Position numbers and translations under genes: made by a program. Source: Planctomycetota bacterium (GTDB lineage Bacteria; Planctomycetota; Planctomycetia; Pirellulales; UBA1268). From it: 64,000 nt of DNA. Where the stretch lies: the NCBI GenBank assembly GCA_003669585.1, contig QWOQ01000005.1, positions 962,502-1,026,501 of the forward strand. Reading direction: 5' to 3'. Shown in pieces: positions 1 through 9,851 of this stretch (its first letter is position 1; every line of letters begins with the position of its first letter). The notes under the pieces were generated by a model, which was given only the letters and a program-made list of their open reading frames with translations, was not told where the DNA came from and made no database searches.

Positions 1-284
1 GTTACGTCACTGGCAATGTGGATCGCCAATCGGGGTACACAACGAACGTATCTCTCTTCTCCAATCGATCTCACAGCCTCTCTCGCAGGCGAAGACTTTT
101 TCTCCACCTCCGACGCACTGCGAAAACTTTCCGCTTCTGTTGGAGAACAGTCTGCAAAGGAAACTTTGCCATGATGCCTTCCGGTTTTTCCCGCTCAGAA
201 CGTTCTCTTGTTGTTCTTGGTCGGCCTCAAACGTCGTTCGCTGAAAAAGCATGGTCAAATGTGTCTCCTTGCAAGGATTTTATT

Positions 285-1664
285 TTGAACAAAAAGTTTC
301 TGTTTCCACTTTTCTGCTTTATTTTCTTTTTCTCAACCGTGCATAAGATTTCTGCGCAACCATCTTCGGCCCCTAGCAGAGAAGGAAAATCATCGCCGTC
401 GCTGGCTGCCTATCTCAACACGTTCAAGCTCGGGGCCGACGCACGCACGGAAGTCATGTCGGTTCCAGGCTGGGAAAGTGAGCAATTTTCATTTTCGCTT
501 CGAATTCTTGCCCGACTTTCTGCCGCGTCCCGACCCGCGGCACTCGAATGGGAAGCATCGGCGGTTGCAAGTTCTGCTGCGATTGCCAATCCCTCCGAGG
601 CTCTCGAACGACTTGTGCGCGTCTCTGGAAAAGCGGTAATGGTGGAAGAGTTACAACTCTCTCCATCAGAAGCAGAACTTGCCTCTCGGAAAAGTGTGAC
701 GCTGGTCCGTTTGGTGACTGAAGAAGGGCTCCGCTGCGACGTGATTACCGATCGTGCCCCGAAAACATGGCCTCGCGTGACGATCCTCGATGAACTGGCG
801 GACGCGTTCGGTGTGATGCTTCGATCTGGTTCAGGACCCACGCCGTCTTCAGCGGACTGGCCACAGCCACCCGCCTCATTGCTGATGGTTGCACGAAGTA
901 TCAACTGGCATCCTCCGACACCGCTGGGTTCACTCGGAATGAACTACACGTTCTTTGACACGGTCGTGGATAATACAAAAATGGTTGATGGTGATACCGA
1001 AGCCCTCTACGCAATGTTGACTGCAGTTGGCAGAGGCACACAACAAGGCATCGAAGGTGTTGTGTCGCACGATACCGATCTCATTTCGTTGATTGATCCA
1101 TCTCAAAAATGGTTCGCAGAGCATCGTGGTGATCCAGTTCGATTCACCGGTACGGTGAGGCGCGCGACACGCATCGTGATTGACGATCCACTTCGGCGGC
1201 GTCAGGTGGGATCTGATCACTATTGGGAACTCTTTCTCTTTGTGCAAACACCACTGATCAAAATCGATGACCGCATTCAAGATAGCTATCCGGTCGTCTG
1301 CTGCGTGCGAGAGTTACCGGATGGCATGCCGACCGAACAGCCTCTCTCCGAACGTTTGCACGTGACGGGGTTTGCCCTGAAGCGTTATGGTTATCCACTT
1401 CCTAAAAACGAAAATGCACCGGAAGGATTTCAGGTTTCTCCGCTGATCATCTGTCGCGATGTTCAGTGGGTTCCAGAGCCATCGACGACTGAAGCAACGA
1501 GCGTTTTAGGATGGATTTTTGCAGGATTGGTTGCCGTAACGCTCTTTTTTATGCTGCTGGGAGTGTGGTCGTTTCGCCGTGGCACCCGCGCGATGGAAAA
1601 ACGGGCACGAGCACAGTTACCCGATCGAATCGATCTACCCTTCGAACGCAAACGAGAGGATTGA
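285..1664 (+). CDS. Membrane-anchored secreted protein, unknown function
   Basis: I do not recognise a family for this 459-residue protein. The open frame extends upstream to position 18, but that extension is Arg/Ser-rich and unlike a protein start. A TTG at 285 has AAGGA seven bases upstream and opens directly into a signal peptide (Lys-Lys, then FLFPLFCFIFFF, then a likely cut after KISA), so I place the start there. The middle is soluble, with no recognised catalytic motif. Near the C-terminus a membrane helix (WIFAGLVAVTLFFMLLGVW) is followed by an Arg/Lys-rich tail, giving an extracytoplasmic domain anchored at its C-terminus. The segment starting RFTGTVRRATRI could be a beta-barrel (OB-like) fold, but that is a guess. 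No operon partner is evident; the DUF1501 gene starts about 150 bp downstream. Confidence 0.7.
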   Translation: MNKKFLFPLFCFIFFFSTVHKISAQPSSAPSREGKSSPSLAAYLNTFKLGADARTEVMSVPGWESEQFSFSLRILARLSAASRPAALEWEASAVASSAAIANPSEALERLVRVSGKAVMVEELQLSPSEAELASRKSVTLVRLVTEEGLRCDVITDRAPKTWPRVTILDELADAFGVMLRSGSGPTPSSADWPQPPASLLMVARSINWHPPTPLGSLGMNYTFFDTVVDNTKMVDGDTEALYAMLTAVGRGTQQGIEGVVSHDTDLISLIDPSQKWFAEHRGDPVRFTGTVRRATRIVIDDPLRRRQVGSDHYWELFLFVQTPLIKIDDRIQDSYPVVCCVRELPDGMPTEQPLSERLHVTGFALKRYGYPLPKNENAPEGFQVSPLIICRDVQWVPEPSTTEATSVLGWIFAGLVAVTLFFMLLGVWSFRRGTRAMEKRARAQLPDRIDLPFERKRED

Positions 1665-1815
1665 CCCCGTTTGACCCCCGGTGCCTTCGTTACAATTTGC
1701 TCACGACAGGAGTCTTTGTGTCTGGTGAGCCGAGAAAAGGATTGGTAGCATTGTTGAGCTTTCTGAAACTCGGTGTGTCTTCTCATGCTCGGCCAAGCAA
1801 CTTCTTGAGGATTGT

Positions 1816-3237
1816 ATGAATTTCTCACATCCACGTTGCCCTGGTCCGATGTTGCGTCGCGAATTTCTGGCAGCGGGCGCACTTGGAACCGGTGGATTTT
1901 TGTTGCCTGATCTTTTTCGGATGCAATCCCACGCCGCCCAGCAAGGGGCGAAAATCGATCCGGAAACATCAATCATATTTGTGTGGCTGCCCGGCGGACC
2001 TCCGCACATGGATATGTATGACATGAAACCGGATGCCTCTTCAGATTACCGGGGTGCTTTTCGCCCAATCCGAACGAATGTTCCTGGTATCGAAGTCTGC
2101 GAGTTGTTGCCTCGGCACGCCGCCATTGCCGATCGGTTTTCTGTAGTGCGTTCGATTTCCCATACTTTTGCTGATCATGGTGGCGGTCACAAACGAATGA
2201 TGACCGGAAGAATTCCAGCGACGCCTGTGGACACCGTAAACGATGCTCCTGCAACAGGCTCAATCGTGGCGAGATGTCGCGAGTTCGTCGATCGAGGAGT
2301 TCCGAACTACGTCTCCATGAATCCTGGTGGTCGGACAAACGATGTTTTTGCTCAAGGCCCCGCCTACCTTGGTCAGGCTTATTTGCCTTTTAATGTCGAA
2401 GGAGATCCGTCAGTTCCGAATTTTGTTGTTCCCAATATTGCACCCGTTGCAATGGCACGGGGAAGCGTCAACGATCGCATTTCACTGCTGGGAAATCTGG
2501 ACCGTATTCAAAGAAACATTGATTCCTCGCGAATGATGGAATCAATGGATCGCTATCAGCAACGTGCCGTCAGCATGCTGACGAGCGATCGGGCAAAAAA
2601 GGCTTTTGATCTTTCGCTCGAATCCGATGCTGTGCGCAATTCCTATGGCCGTCACTGCTGGGGACAACGAGCTTTAATGGCCAGACGTCTCGTAGAAGCT
2701 GGTGTCAGTTTTGTGACAGTTGTCATGGAAAACCCTTATCAATCGGGCGTTCCGGCTCTCAAGCAGGGTGTTTATAACTGGGATTCACATGCGGTCAATT
2801 GTCATATTTGGGACGATCTTCAAGTGCGACTGCCAATTTATGACCAAGCAGTCACAGCATTGATCGAAGACGTGTATCAACGCGGCATGGACAAGAAAAC
2901 GATGATTCTGGTGACCGGTGAATTTGGACGTACTCCACGATTGGAAAACACGGTCGGTTCCCAAACCGGAGTCAAGCAACCGGGACGCGATCACTGGCCG
3001 CAGGCAATGTCTTTGATCATGGCCGGTGGCGGTATGAGAACCGGGCAAATCATTGGATCGACTAATTCCAAGGGGGAACATCCAGTGGATCGTCCTTTAA
3101 CGCCCAATGATCTTTGGGCAACAGTCTATCGCCATTTGGGAATCGATTTCGAGCAGTCTTTCCCAGATCATGGAGGTCGTCCGATGCCAATTCTGCCATT
3201 CGGAGAGCCCATTTCAGAACTTTTGCCTTCGGTTTAG
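1816..3237 (+). CDS. DUF1501 family Tat-secreted protein
   Basis: This is a 473-residue DUF1501 protein, a family greatly expanded in planctomycetes and related to the alkaline phosphatase/sulfatase fold. The N-terminus has a twin-arginine motif (RREFL, residues 14-18) followed by a hydrophobic stretch, so export through Tat is likely. Family hallmarks are WLPGGPPHMDMYDMKP near residue 60, the HTFADHGGGHKRMMTG segment, and a late VTGEFGRTPR followed by GRDHWP. DUF1501 genes usually pair with a DUF1549/DUF1553 cytochrome-type gene; none is next to this one. GAGGA lies just before the ATG. The substrate and role of the family are not firmly established. Confidence 0.93.
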   Translation: MNFSHPRCPGPMLRREFLAAGALGTGGFLLPDLFRMQSHAAQQGAKIDPETSIIFVWLPGGPPHMDMYDMKPDASSDYRGAFRPIRTNVPGIEVCELLPRHAAIADRFSVVRSISHTFADHGGGHKRMMTGRIPATPVDTVNDAPATGSIVARCREFVDRGVPNYVSMNPGGRTNDVFAQGPAYLGQAYLPFNVEGDPSVPNFVVPNIAPVAMARGSVNDRISLLGNLDRIQRNIDSSRMMESMDRYQQRAVSMLTSDRAKKAFDLSLESDAVRNSYGRHCWGQRALMARRLVEAGVSFVTVVMENPYQSGVPALKQGVYNWDSHAVNCHIWDDLQVRLPIYDQAVTALIEDVYQRGMDKKTMILVTGEFGRTPRLENTVGSQTGVKQPGRDHWPQAMSLIMAGGGMRTGQIIGSTNSKGEHPVDRPLTPNDLWATVYRHLGIDFEQSFPDHGGRPMPILPFGEPISELLPSV

Positions 3238-3409
3238 TTTAGACAGATAGTTTCAGAACACTCCGGTGGCTCTGCCTTCATTCTCAATGCCGCACTCGAC
3301 GTTTTGCTGCAGGACTTGCTGAAACAAATGCAACCGGCGAAATTTCTAGCATTCCTTCGATAGACTCTTCCATTCTCAATTGTTGTTTCATTCGTTTCAC
3401 ACTTTTTAA

Positions 3410-4384
<975 letters not shown>

Positions 4385-4605
4385 GTTCCATCTGAAATTG
4401 CCACTTTCGGCTCTCTTGTGCCCTGCGTGGTCATAAAGCCCGCTCGCAGCACGATTTTTACGCATGATCCTGATGTTGAAGTCAGTCGATCATTTCGCTA
4501 CAACCCCGCGTCTTTTCCCAAAAAGGTCGCTTATTCCGAAGCAGGTGGAGCCCTGTACGCACATTTTTAATCGCCAACACGCCTTCAACCTCTTAGGGTA
4601 TTTTC

Positions 4606-5298
4606 ATGCCACGAATCAGAACCGAATCGAGTCGTCTCCGAGATCCTGTCGTTGAGAAACGTTTTCCAACGCTTGCCAAAGGTGACGATCTGGTTTTCGT
4701 ACCTCTCGGCTACGAATCTGGGTACGCCTATCCGCTCCTTGTCTGGCTCGATGATCCCACCTCCAAGCCGCTCGACTTAGGACATGCGATGTCAAAAGTC
4801 AGTCTTCGAAATTATCTGGCCGTTCAACCGTCGGCATGTTCTTCCGGAAGACTTCCACTCGATCCCGAAGAATCCGTATGGAAGGCCATCGATGACATCT
4901 CCGTTCAATACAACGTCAACGCAAAACGCATTTATCTGGTTGGTCGCGGGGCAGGGGGCACGCATGCGTTTCGGATCGCCTGCCGGCATCCACGTACATT
5001 TGCAGGAGTCGTGTCGCTGACAGGACCGTTTCCACTTGCCGAATCGCTCTTCGCTCGACTCGATGAGGTTCGACGTTTGCCAATGTTAATGTGCTGCCAT
5101 CGCGATGAGTGCGAGGCTGTCAACAATCGCACCGATCAGACTCTTCGTCTTTTTCATTCTGCCGGAGCAACTCTCGCGATGCGTATTTACCCCGGATCGA
5201 ACGCACTCTCAAAAATTATTTTGAACGACGTGAACCGCTGGCTCATGGACGATATCTGCGGATCTCCAGTTCTTCCAAAACATTCGATTGCTCGCTAA
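4606..5298 (+). CDS. Alpha/beta-hydrolase-like protein lacking the catalytic serine
   Basis: This 230-residue protein resembles the PHB depolymerase/feruloyl esterase branch of the alpha/beta hydrolases. It has a strand YPLLVWLDDP, a long insertion, then IYLVGRGAGGTHAFRIACRHPRTFAGVVSL, which matches the nucleophile-elbow region. The expected GxSxG reads G113-R-G-A-G117, so Gly115 stands where the nucleophile serine should be. The C-terminal part (YPGSNALSK) also lacks an obvious catalytic histidine. It is therefore probably a non-hydrolytic binding or structural member. No signal peptide is visible. It lies 59 bp upstream of the histidine-kinase-like gene and the flagellar export genes, possibly in the same transcript. 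The fold call rests on motif order only. Confidence 0.65.
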   Translation: MPRIRTESSRLRDPVVEKRFPTLAKGDDLVFVPLGYESGYAYPLLVWLDDPTSKPLDLGHAMSKVSLRNYLAVQPSACSSGRLPLDPEESVWKAIDDISVQYNVNAKRIYLVGRGAGGTHAFRIACRHPRTFAGVVSLTGPFPLAESLFARLDEVRRLPMLMCCHRDECEAVNNRTDQTLRLFHSAGATLAMRIYPGSNALSKIILNDVNRWLMDDICGSPVLPKHSIAR

Positions 5299-5357
5299 CA
5301 GTTGACACCTCGCCTCGAAACATCTCGAGACAAGCACTTTCACAAGAGAAATCATTC

Positions 5358-6176
5358 ATGGCCTTCGCTGATAAAAAAAATTCACGCAACCAGCCCATTT
5401 GTCGTATTCCCTTCGACGATTCTGAAGATGCGTGCATTCTTCCGATGGTCGGACAGACTCACCACGTCACAACGCGTGATGATATTCTTCCAGCTTCGCT
5501 CCAACAGTTGACCGATATTATTTCGTCGAGTGTCGAGCGATTGAGAAATCGGCTCGAGCGAATTTCTCACGAACTCAAACGAGCCGACAATGAAACGCTT
5601 GGCGGTGCCCTCGATGGCCAGCGAATCCGAAAACTTGCAGCGGTTGTTGATGACATTTCAACAGATCTTTTGCATCTGAGCGATCTCATTGCTCCCGATG
5701 CTCCGGTGAATCGGTGGGTGTCTCCCCGTGGCGTTTTAGAATCGCTTCTCTTTGAGACTCTTCGCAAAAATCCCGATCTGCGTCACACCATGCCTCGCAT
5801 TGTTCTCGACGTGGCTGAAGGGCATTCGATCTACGCTGATCCGACGATCGTCAACCGAGTACTTGCCACGTTGCTGGACAACGCGATCGAGGCCACTGCG
5901 ACCAACGGAGAAGTGGTCATCACGAGCGTTGAATATGCCGACGCAATCGAGATCGAGGTTGCGGACTCTGGAACAGGACTTTCCAACAACACAAAATCGC
6001 GGCTCTTTGAACCTGGATTTTCTACAAAGCCTGATGGTACGGGTCTGGCTCTTGCTTCTGCGCGAGTGCTCGTGGAGCAACTTGGTGGAGCGCTCGATGC
6101 AATCAATTGCCCCGATGGCGGCACCGCGTTCACGTTGCGTGTGCCCCACGGAAAAGCCATGCGACAGGCCGCCTAA
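5358..6176 (+). CDS. Sensor histidine kinase-like protein (HATPase)
   Basis: Soluble 272-residue protein with a kinase ATP-binding domain. The open frame runs further upstream, overlapping the previous gene, but ATG 5358 gives a sensible start. An H-box-like segment ERISHELKRA carries His71 but lacks the usual following proline. The HATPase boxes are clear: N box LLDNAIEAT, G1 DSGTGL, F box LFEPGFSTK, G2 GTGLALASARVLVEQLGG. There is no membrane segment or recognisable sensor domain. It lies 47 bp upstream of fliF in the same direction, so it may be a cytoplasmic kinase controlling flagellar genes, as FlrB/FleS-type kinases do elsewhere. That link is inferred from position only. No response regulator is adjacent. 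Confidence 0.82.
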   Translation: MAFADKKNSRNQPICRIPFDDSEDACILPMVGQTHHVTTRDDILPASLQQLTDIISSSVERLRNRLERISHELKRADNETLGGALDGQRIRKLAAVVDDISTDLLHLSDLIAPDAPVNRWVSPRGVLESLLFETLRKNPDLRHTMPRIVLDVAEGHSIYADPTIVNRVLATLLDNAIEATATNGEVVITSVEYADAIEIEVADSGTGLSNNTKSRLFEPGFSTKPDGTGLALASARVLVEQLGGALDAINCPDGGTAFTLRVPHGKAMRQAA

Positions 6177-6223
6177 CGATTCACTGTGAGGGATTTTCAC
6201 ATCGCAGAGTGTTTCTCAATCTA

Positions 6224-7780
6224 ATGGACAATGCCCCGCAATCATTCCGATTTCCAAGCACTTTCATGACTGGCATGACGCCTGCGCGCATGATCAGCGT
6301 AGGCATGCTCGCAATTTCAATCGCCTGGGGAGGGTGGCTTTTAAAGAAGGCTCCGAATAAAGTCGACGTTGCAATTCTTTCGGGAGCCATCATTTCTGCC
6401 AGCGATTTAGCAGTTATGGAGGCAGCGTTTCATCGAAAGCACTTGGTGGATTATCGGATCACCGAGGGTCGCATCTTCGTTCCAAATGGACTTCAAAGCG
6501 CCTATACCGGTGCGCTCGTCGAAGCAGAAGCGCTGCCCCGCCAATTTGGATCGCGTCTGCGGAGTACGCTTGAGAAAAATAGCCCTTGGCAAAGCCGAAC
6601 CGCTCAGGCTGACCTGCTTCGAGTGGCAATACAAGAAGAGTTGGCACTGGTTTTGCGATCAATGCCAGGAATCGAAAATGCAAGCGTTCTGTACGACGTC
6701 GAAGAACGCACGGGGCTCCAAGGGGGAACCGTTAAAACCGCCAGTGTGAGCATTCGACCCAAAGTCGATATGCCGCTCGATCCAGGACGCGTTGAAGCAG
6801 TGAGAGTCCTGGTGGCAGCTTCCATTGCCGGAATGCTTCCCGAGATGGTGGCGGTGACCGATCTTGAAAGTGGCCGGGTGTATACCGGCAGCCTGACATC
6901 TGAGCCTTCCGCCAAGACCGATGGAGGATTGCTCGATGCTCGAATTGCATTTGAACGTCATCTGGCAGAGAAAATTCGTCGATCGTTGGGATTTGTGACC
7001 GGCGCAGTTGTGACGGTGAATGTCGAACTCAATACTGTCACTCACGCTCGATGGCCGCAGGAGGTGCTTCCACCTGAAGGCATCGCATCGATTGATACGT
7101 CTGCGACAGCACTTTCCAACTCCGATGCAACCGAAGGCGATCACATTCCCGCGAGAGCCAATGCTCCCGCCGAAGTTGCTCTGCCTTCACGACCGAGCGT
7201 GTCTTCGCGGCAATCCAAAGCCCCTGCGGCAGACTCTTCTCAGCAGTTTTCGTTCGTTGGAGTTTCAGTTGCCGTACCCCAAACGTACTTTCAATCTGTG
7301 TTCGAAAAGCAACTGCACGAACAGATTTCCACAAAAGCTGTGCCGCTCACAATCCAGCAGTTTCAGGCAACAGAGTGCGAGCGGATTCGTCAGCATGTCA
7401 CCCAACTTCTGCCTGCCACATCGGATCCAAGTCGATCGAGCATTACAGTGACGGGCTTTCTGGCTGCAGGCACATCCGTCCCTCACACTCCTTCGCTCTT
7501 CGATGAACATAGCGAATCGTTTCTATCCTTGCTCAATCCGGTGTCACGTGAAATGTGGCTGGCTGCAATGAGCGTTGTCGTTGGGTGTCTGTCTGCTTGC
7601 ATGTGGTGGTTTGGAAGCCCCCGCAGCACTTCGCCGTCTGAGACGCACATCGCATCCATTGACTGGGGATCCCATTCCGTTTCGAGAAAAACTGCTGCTT
7701 CGGATGTTTTTGGTGTAGCAGAACCAGCACACACTTCTCTCGATCGACCTCCTTCTGAACCACAGCGAGTCGCCGCATGA
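6224..7780 (+). CDS. fliF: Flagellar MS-ring protein FliF (divergent)
   Basis: Divergent FliF, which forms the inner-membrane MS ring and houses the flagellar export gate. About 518 residues from ATG 6224. An N-terminal membrane helix (near residues 23-40) is followed by a YscJ/FliF-type ring-building region: DVAILSGAIISASDLAVMEAAF, then RSMPGIENASVLYDVEER, which resembles the family's GV-x-x-A-R-V segment. A Pro/Ser/Ala-rich linker leads to a second membrane helix (about WLAAMSVVVGCLSACMWWF) and a cytoplasmic tail that would contact FliG. The identification depends partly on its place immediately before fliO-fliP-fliQ-fliR-flhB. The stop overlaps the fliO start (ATGA). The upstream ribosome site is weak, so ATG 6266 is an alternative start. 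Confidence 0.8.
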   Translation: MDNAPQSFRFPSTFMTGMTPARMISVGMLAISIAWGGWLLKKAPNKVDVAILSGAIISASDLAVMEAAFHRKHLVDYRITEGRIFVPNGLQSAYTGALVEAEALPRQFGSRLRSTLEKNSPWQSRTAQADLLRVAIQEELALVLRSMPGIENASVLYDVEERTGLQGGTVKTASVSIRPKVDMPLDPGRVEAVRVLVAASIAGMLPEMVAVTDLESGRVYTGSLTSEPSAKTDGGLLDARIAFERHLAEKIRRSLGFVTGAVVTVNVELNTVTHARWPQEVLPPEGIASIDTSATALSNSDATEGDHIPARANAPAEVALPSRPSVSSRQSKAPAADSSQQFSFVGVSVAVPQTYFQSVFEKQLHEQISTKAVPLTIQQFQATECERIRQHVTQLLPATSDPSRSSITVTGFLAAGTSVPHTPSLFDEHSESFLSLLNPVSREMWLAAMSVVVGCLSACMWWFGSPRSTSPSETHIASIDWGSHSVSRKTAASDVFGVAEPAHTSLDRPPSEPQRVAA

Positions 7781-8460
7781 AGTGCTTACGCTGGATCACT
7801 TGTTGCATATCGGGCAACTGTCTGATTGCATTGCTCGCCAGCTTGGGGCTCCAAGTCGTTCGTGCCCAGGAGAACCCGCCTGTGACGTTTGATCCGACGG
7901 CTCAAACATCATCTGACATCGTATCGAAACAGATTTCTTCAGAAGATCCTTCATCCATTCCTCGCTCGGATTCACTGGCCAAGACACTGCCGAGTGCCCT
8001 TCAAAAACCTCTCATGCTCTCCGATGTTCCCAACACAGCGACGAATATCAACGAACACAGTTCTGCAGCATTGACTCAAGAACCTGTTGTTTCTCCCCGC
8101 AGTTCACGAAGAATCCTCGACTGGGGTATCGGAGTGATGGTCGTCGTACTTGTGGTTGTATTGATCTCACTCAAACAGTTGAACGCAACTCCCCTCGGAA
8201 GAATTCCCGCCGATGTTGTCGATGTACTCGGGCAGACAACTCTCGGCAAAGGACAGGTCGTTCACCTCGTTCGATTCGGTCCAAAAACGCTTCTGGTCAG
8301 TGTGGGAACCTCTGGCTGCCAGACTCTGGCCGAACTCGGTGATCTTGAGGCCACTGAAGCGATTGTGACGGCATGTCGCCACAATCGCCTGAATGGACGC
8401 AAGAACGCTCGACTTTCCGTCGCTTCGCTCGTGAACGCAAAGGGACGGGGGGAAGCATGA
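7777..8460 (+). CDS. fliO: Flagellar export-gate assembly protein FliO-like
   Basis: FliO-like membrane protein of 227 residues, which assists assembly of the FliP-FliR core of the flagellar export gate. It has an N-terminal signal-like helix (residues about 9-30), a Ser/Thr/Pro-rich spacer, a strong membrane helix (GVMVVVLVVVLISL), and the short cytoplasmic FliO domain (VDVLGQTTLGKGQVVHLVRFGPKTLLVSVG). The signal-like segment plus long spacer before the membrane helix is longer than in enterobacterial FliO. It overlaps fliF upstream by 4 bp and fliP downstream by 4 bp, so these three genes are almost certainly translationally coupled. Confidence 0.8.
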   Translation: MKCLRWITCCISGNCLIALLASLGLQVVRAQENPPVTFDPTAQTSSDIVSKQISSEDPSSIPRSDSLAKTLPSALQKPLMLSDVPNTATNINEHSSAALTQEPVVSPRSSRRILDWGIGVMVVVLVVVLISLKQLNATPLGRIPADVVDVLGQTTLGKGQVVHLVRFGPKTLLVSVGTSGCQTLAELGDLEATEAIVTACRHNRLNGRKNARLSVASLVNAKGRGEA

Positions 8461-9503
8461 AATCCGCTTTCCTTCACGCAACTCCATACGCACCTTGTGG
8501 GATAGTGCGAAGCACCACAATTGCGCTGCTCCTTCTGTATGTTACATGCATGCCGATACTCTCTGAGTGTTCGCGTTGCATTGCAGCAGATGCTCTGTCG
8601 CCTGCGGCACAAAGTCAGTCGCGGTTGATCGTTCCCAAGATTGTTACGGCCAAAGACACCAGCGAGGCTCGCCCTAGTCCTCAGCAGAAGTTCGACAATG
8701 TGTCGATGCTGCCCACTGCGACCCCTCGTTCGACCATCGATTCGAACGACTCGCCACTGAAACAAAAACTGGCTGAGACACCCCCCGCTGCTACGCCGAT
8801 GTCTCCAACTTTTTCAGACATGGTGGGGAGTCTCATCGGAACCGGATCGCTTGGAATGTCACTCTCGGCGGTGCTTGTGATGGGAGTCGCGAGTCTTGCA
8901 CCTGCCGTGCTGCTGATGACCACATCGTTTGTGCGCATGAGTGTTGTGCTCTCTCTTGTGCGACAAGGACTCGGTACGCAGCAACTCCCCTCAAATCAAA
9001 TTGTGACATCCTTAGCTATTTTTCTCACAGCGATGGTGATGTGGCCGGTGTGGACTGCTGCGTGGCAGGAAGGGGTAGAACCCTATCAACAGGGCCGCAT
9101 GTCGCTCAACGAATCATTCGATCGTGGATCACTTCCAGTGCGTCGCTGGATGGCCAGTCAGATCGAACAATCTGGAAACCGGGAGACGATGCTTCGGTTT
9201 CTGAAGCGGCATCCTACGGCTCCACACACGATCACGACCTATGACGAAGTGCCACTCGAGACACTGCTGCCTGCATTCCTCGTAAGTGAGTTAGAAACCG
9301 CTTTTTCAATCGGCTTTCGAATTCTGCTTCCATTTTTAGTGATTGACCTGATTGTGGCAACACTCGTTGTCTCAACTGGGCTGGTCATGCTGCCGCCAAC
9401 ACTCGTATCGCTGCCACTGAAACTCCTCATTTTTGTGCTCGCGGATGGCTGGTCTTTAGTTGTCATGTCACTTCTGGATGGCGCACAAATCGTAGGAACG
9501 TAG
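8457..9503 (+). CDS. fliP: Flagellar export-gate protein FliP
   Basis: FliP, core membrane subunit of the flagellar type III export gate (with FliQ and FliR). The start ATG overlaps the fliO stop; this gives 348 residues. The conserved domain begins near SAVLVMGVASLAPAVLLMTTSF and contains RMSVVLSLVRQGLGTQQLPSNQ, the LPAFLVSELETAFSIGF signature and the final helices (TGLVMLPPTLVSLPLKLLIFVLADGW). Before the domain there is a hydrophobic N-terminal signal followed by about 80 low-complexity residues, consistent with the cleaved signal of FliP but with an unusually long spacer. The next gene, fliQ, follows 38 bp later. Confidence 0.95.
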   Translation: MKSAFLHATPYAPCGIVRSTTIALLLLYVTCMPILSECSRCIAADALSPAAQSQSRLIVPKIVTAKDTSEARPSPQQKFDNVSMLPTATPRSTIDSNDSPLKQKLAETPPAATPMSPTFSDMVGSLIGTGSLGMSLSAVLVMGVASLAPAVLLMTTSFVRMSVVLSLVRQGLGTQQLPSNQIVTSLAIFLTAMVMWPVWTAAWQEGVEPYQQGRMSLNESFDRGSLPVRRWMASQIEQSGNRETMLRFLKRHPTAPHTITTYDEVPLETLLPAFLVSELETAFSIGFRILLPFLVIDLIVATLVVSTGLVMLPPTLVSLPLKLLIFVLADGWSLVVMSLLDGAQIVGT

Positions 9504-9541
9504 TCCTTTTCTTTACATATCGTTTCGATGAGACCCATTCG

Positions 9542-9805
9542 ATGGCCCAAATCGATCTTGTAGAACTCGTACGACAGGCGATTCTCACCGGAGCCATGGT
9601 GTTGCTTCCGGTTCTTTCTGTTGCGTTCCTTTCGAGTCTTTTTGTTGGCCTCTTGCAGGCGGCAACTGGTATCCACGAACCGCTCGTGGGCATGGTGCCT
9701 CGCTTGGCTGTAATGGCCGCTGCACTTGTGTTTGCGATGCCGTGGATGATTGAGCAGATGGTTGAATTTCTGAAAATCAGCGCATCGGTGCATTCGGGTT
9801 TTTGA
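9542..9805 (+). CDS. fliQ: Flagellar export-gate protein FliQ
   Basis: FliQ, an 87-residue two-helix protein that wraps around the FliP/FliR core of the export gate. The family pattern is complete: VRQAILTGAMVLLPVLSVAFLSSLFVGLLQAATGI, then a polar turn and a second helix AVMAAALVFAMPWMIEQMVEF. The length is standard for the family. It lies between fliP and fliR in the usual order. Confidence 0.94.
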   Translation: MAQIDLVELVRQAILTGAMVLLPVLSVAFLSSLFVGLLQAATGIHEPLVGMVPRLAVMAAALVFAMPWMIEQMVEFLKISASVHSGF

Positions 9806-9851
9806 TTCTGACGAGTGTCCATTCACAAAACTTTCTGGAAGCGAGTATCCG

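Noticed and set aside
410..904. 164-codon minus-strand frame inside the first gene
   Set aside because: It is Ser/Arg-rich shadow coding opposite a protein with a signal peptide and membrane anchor; it lacks any motif.
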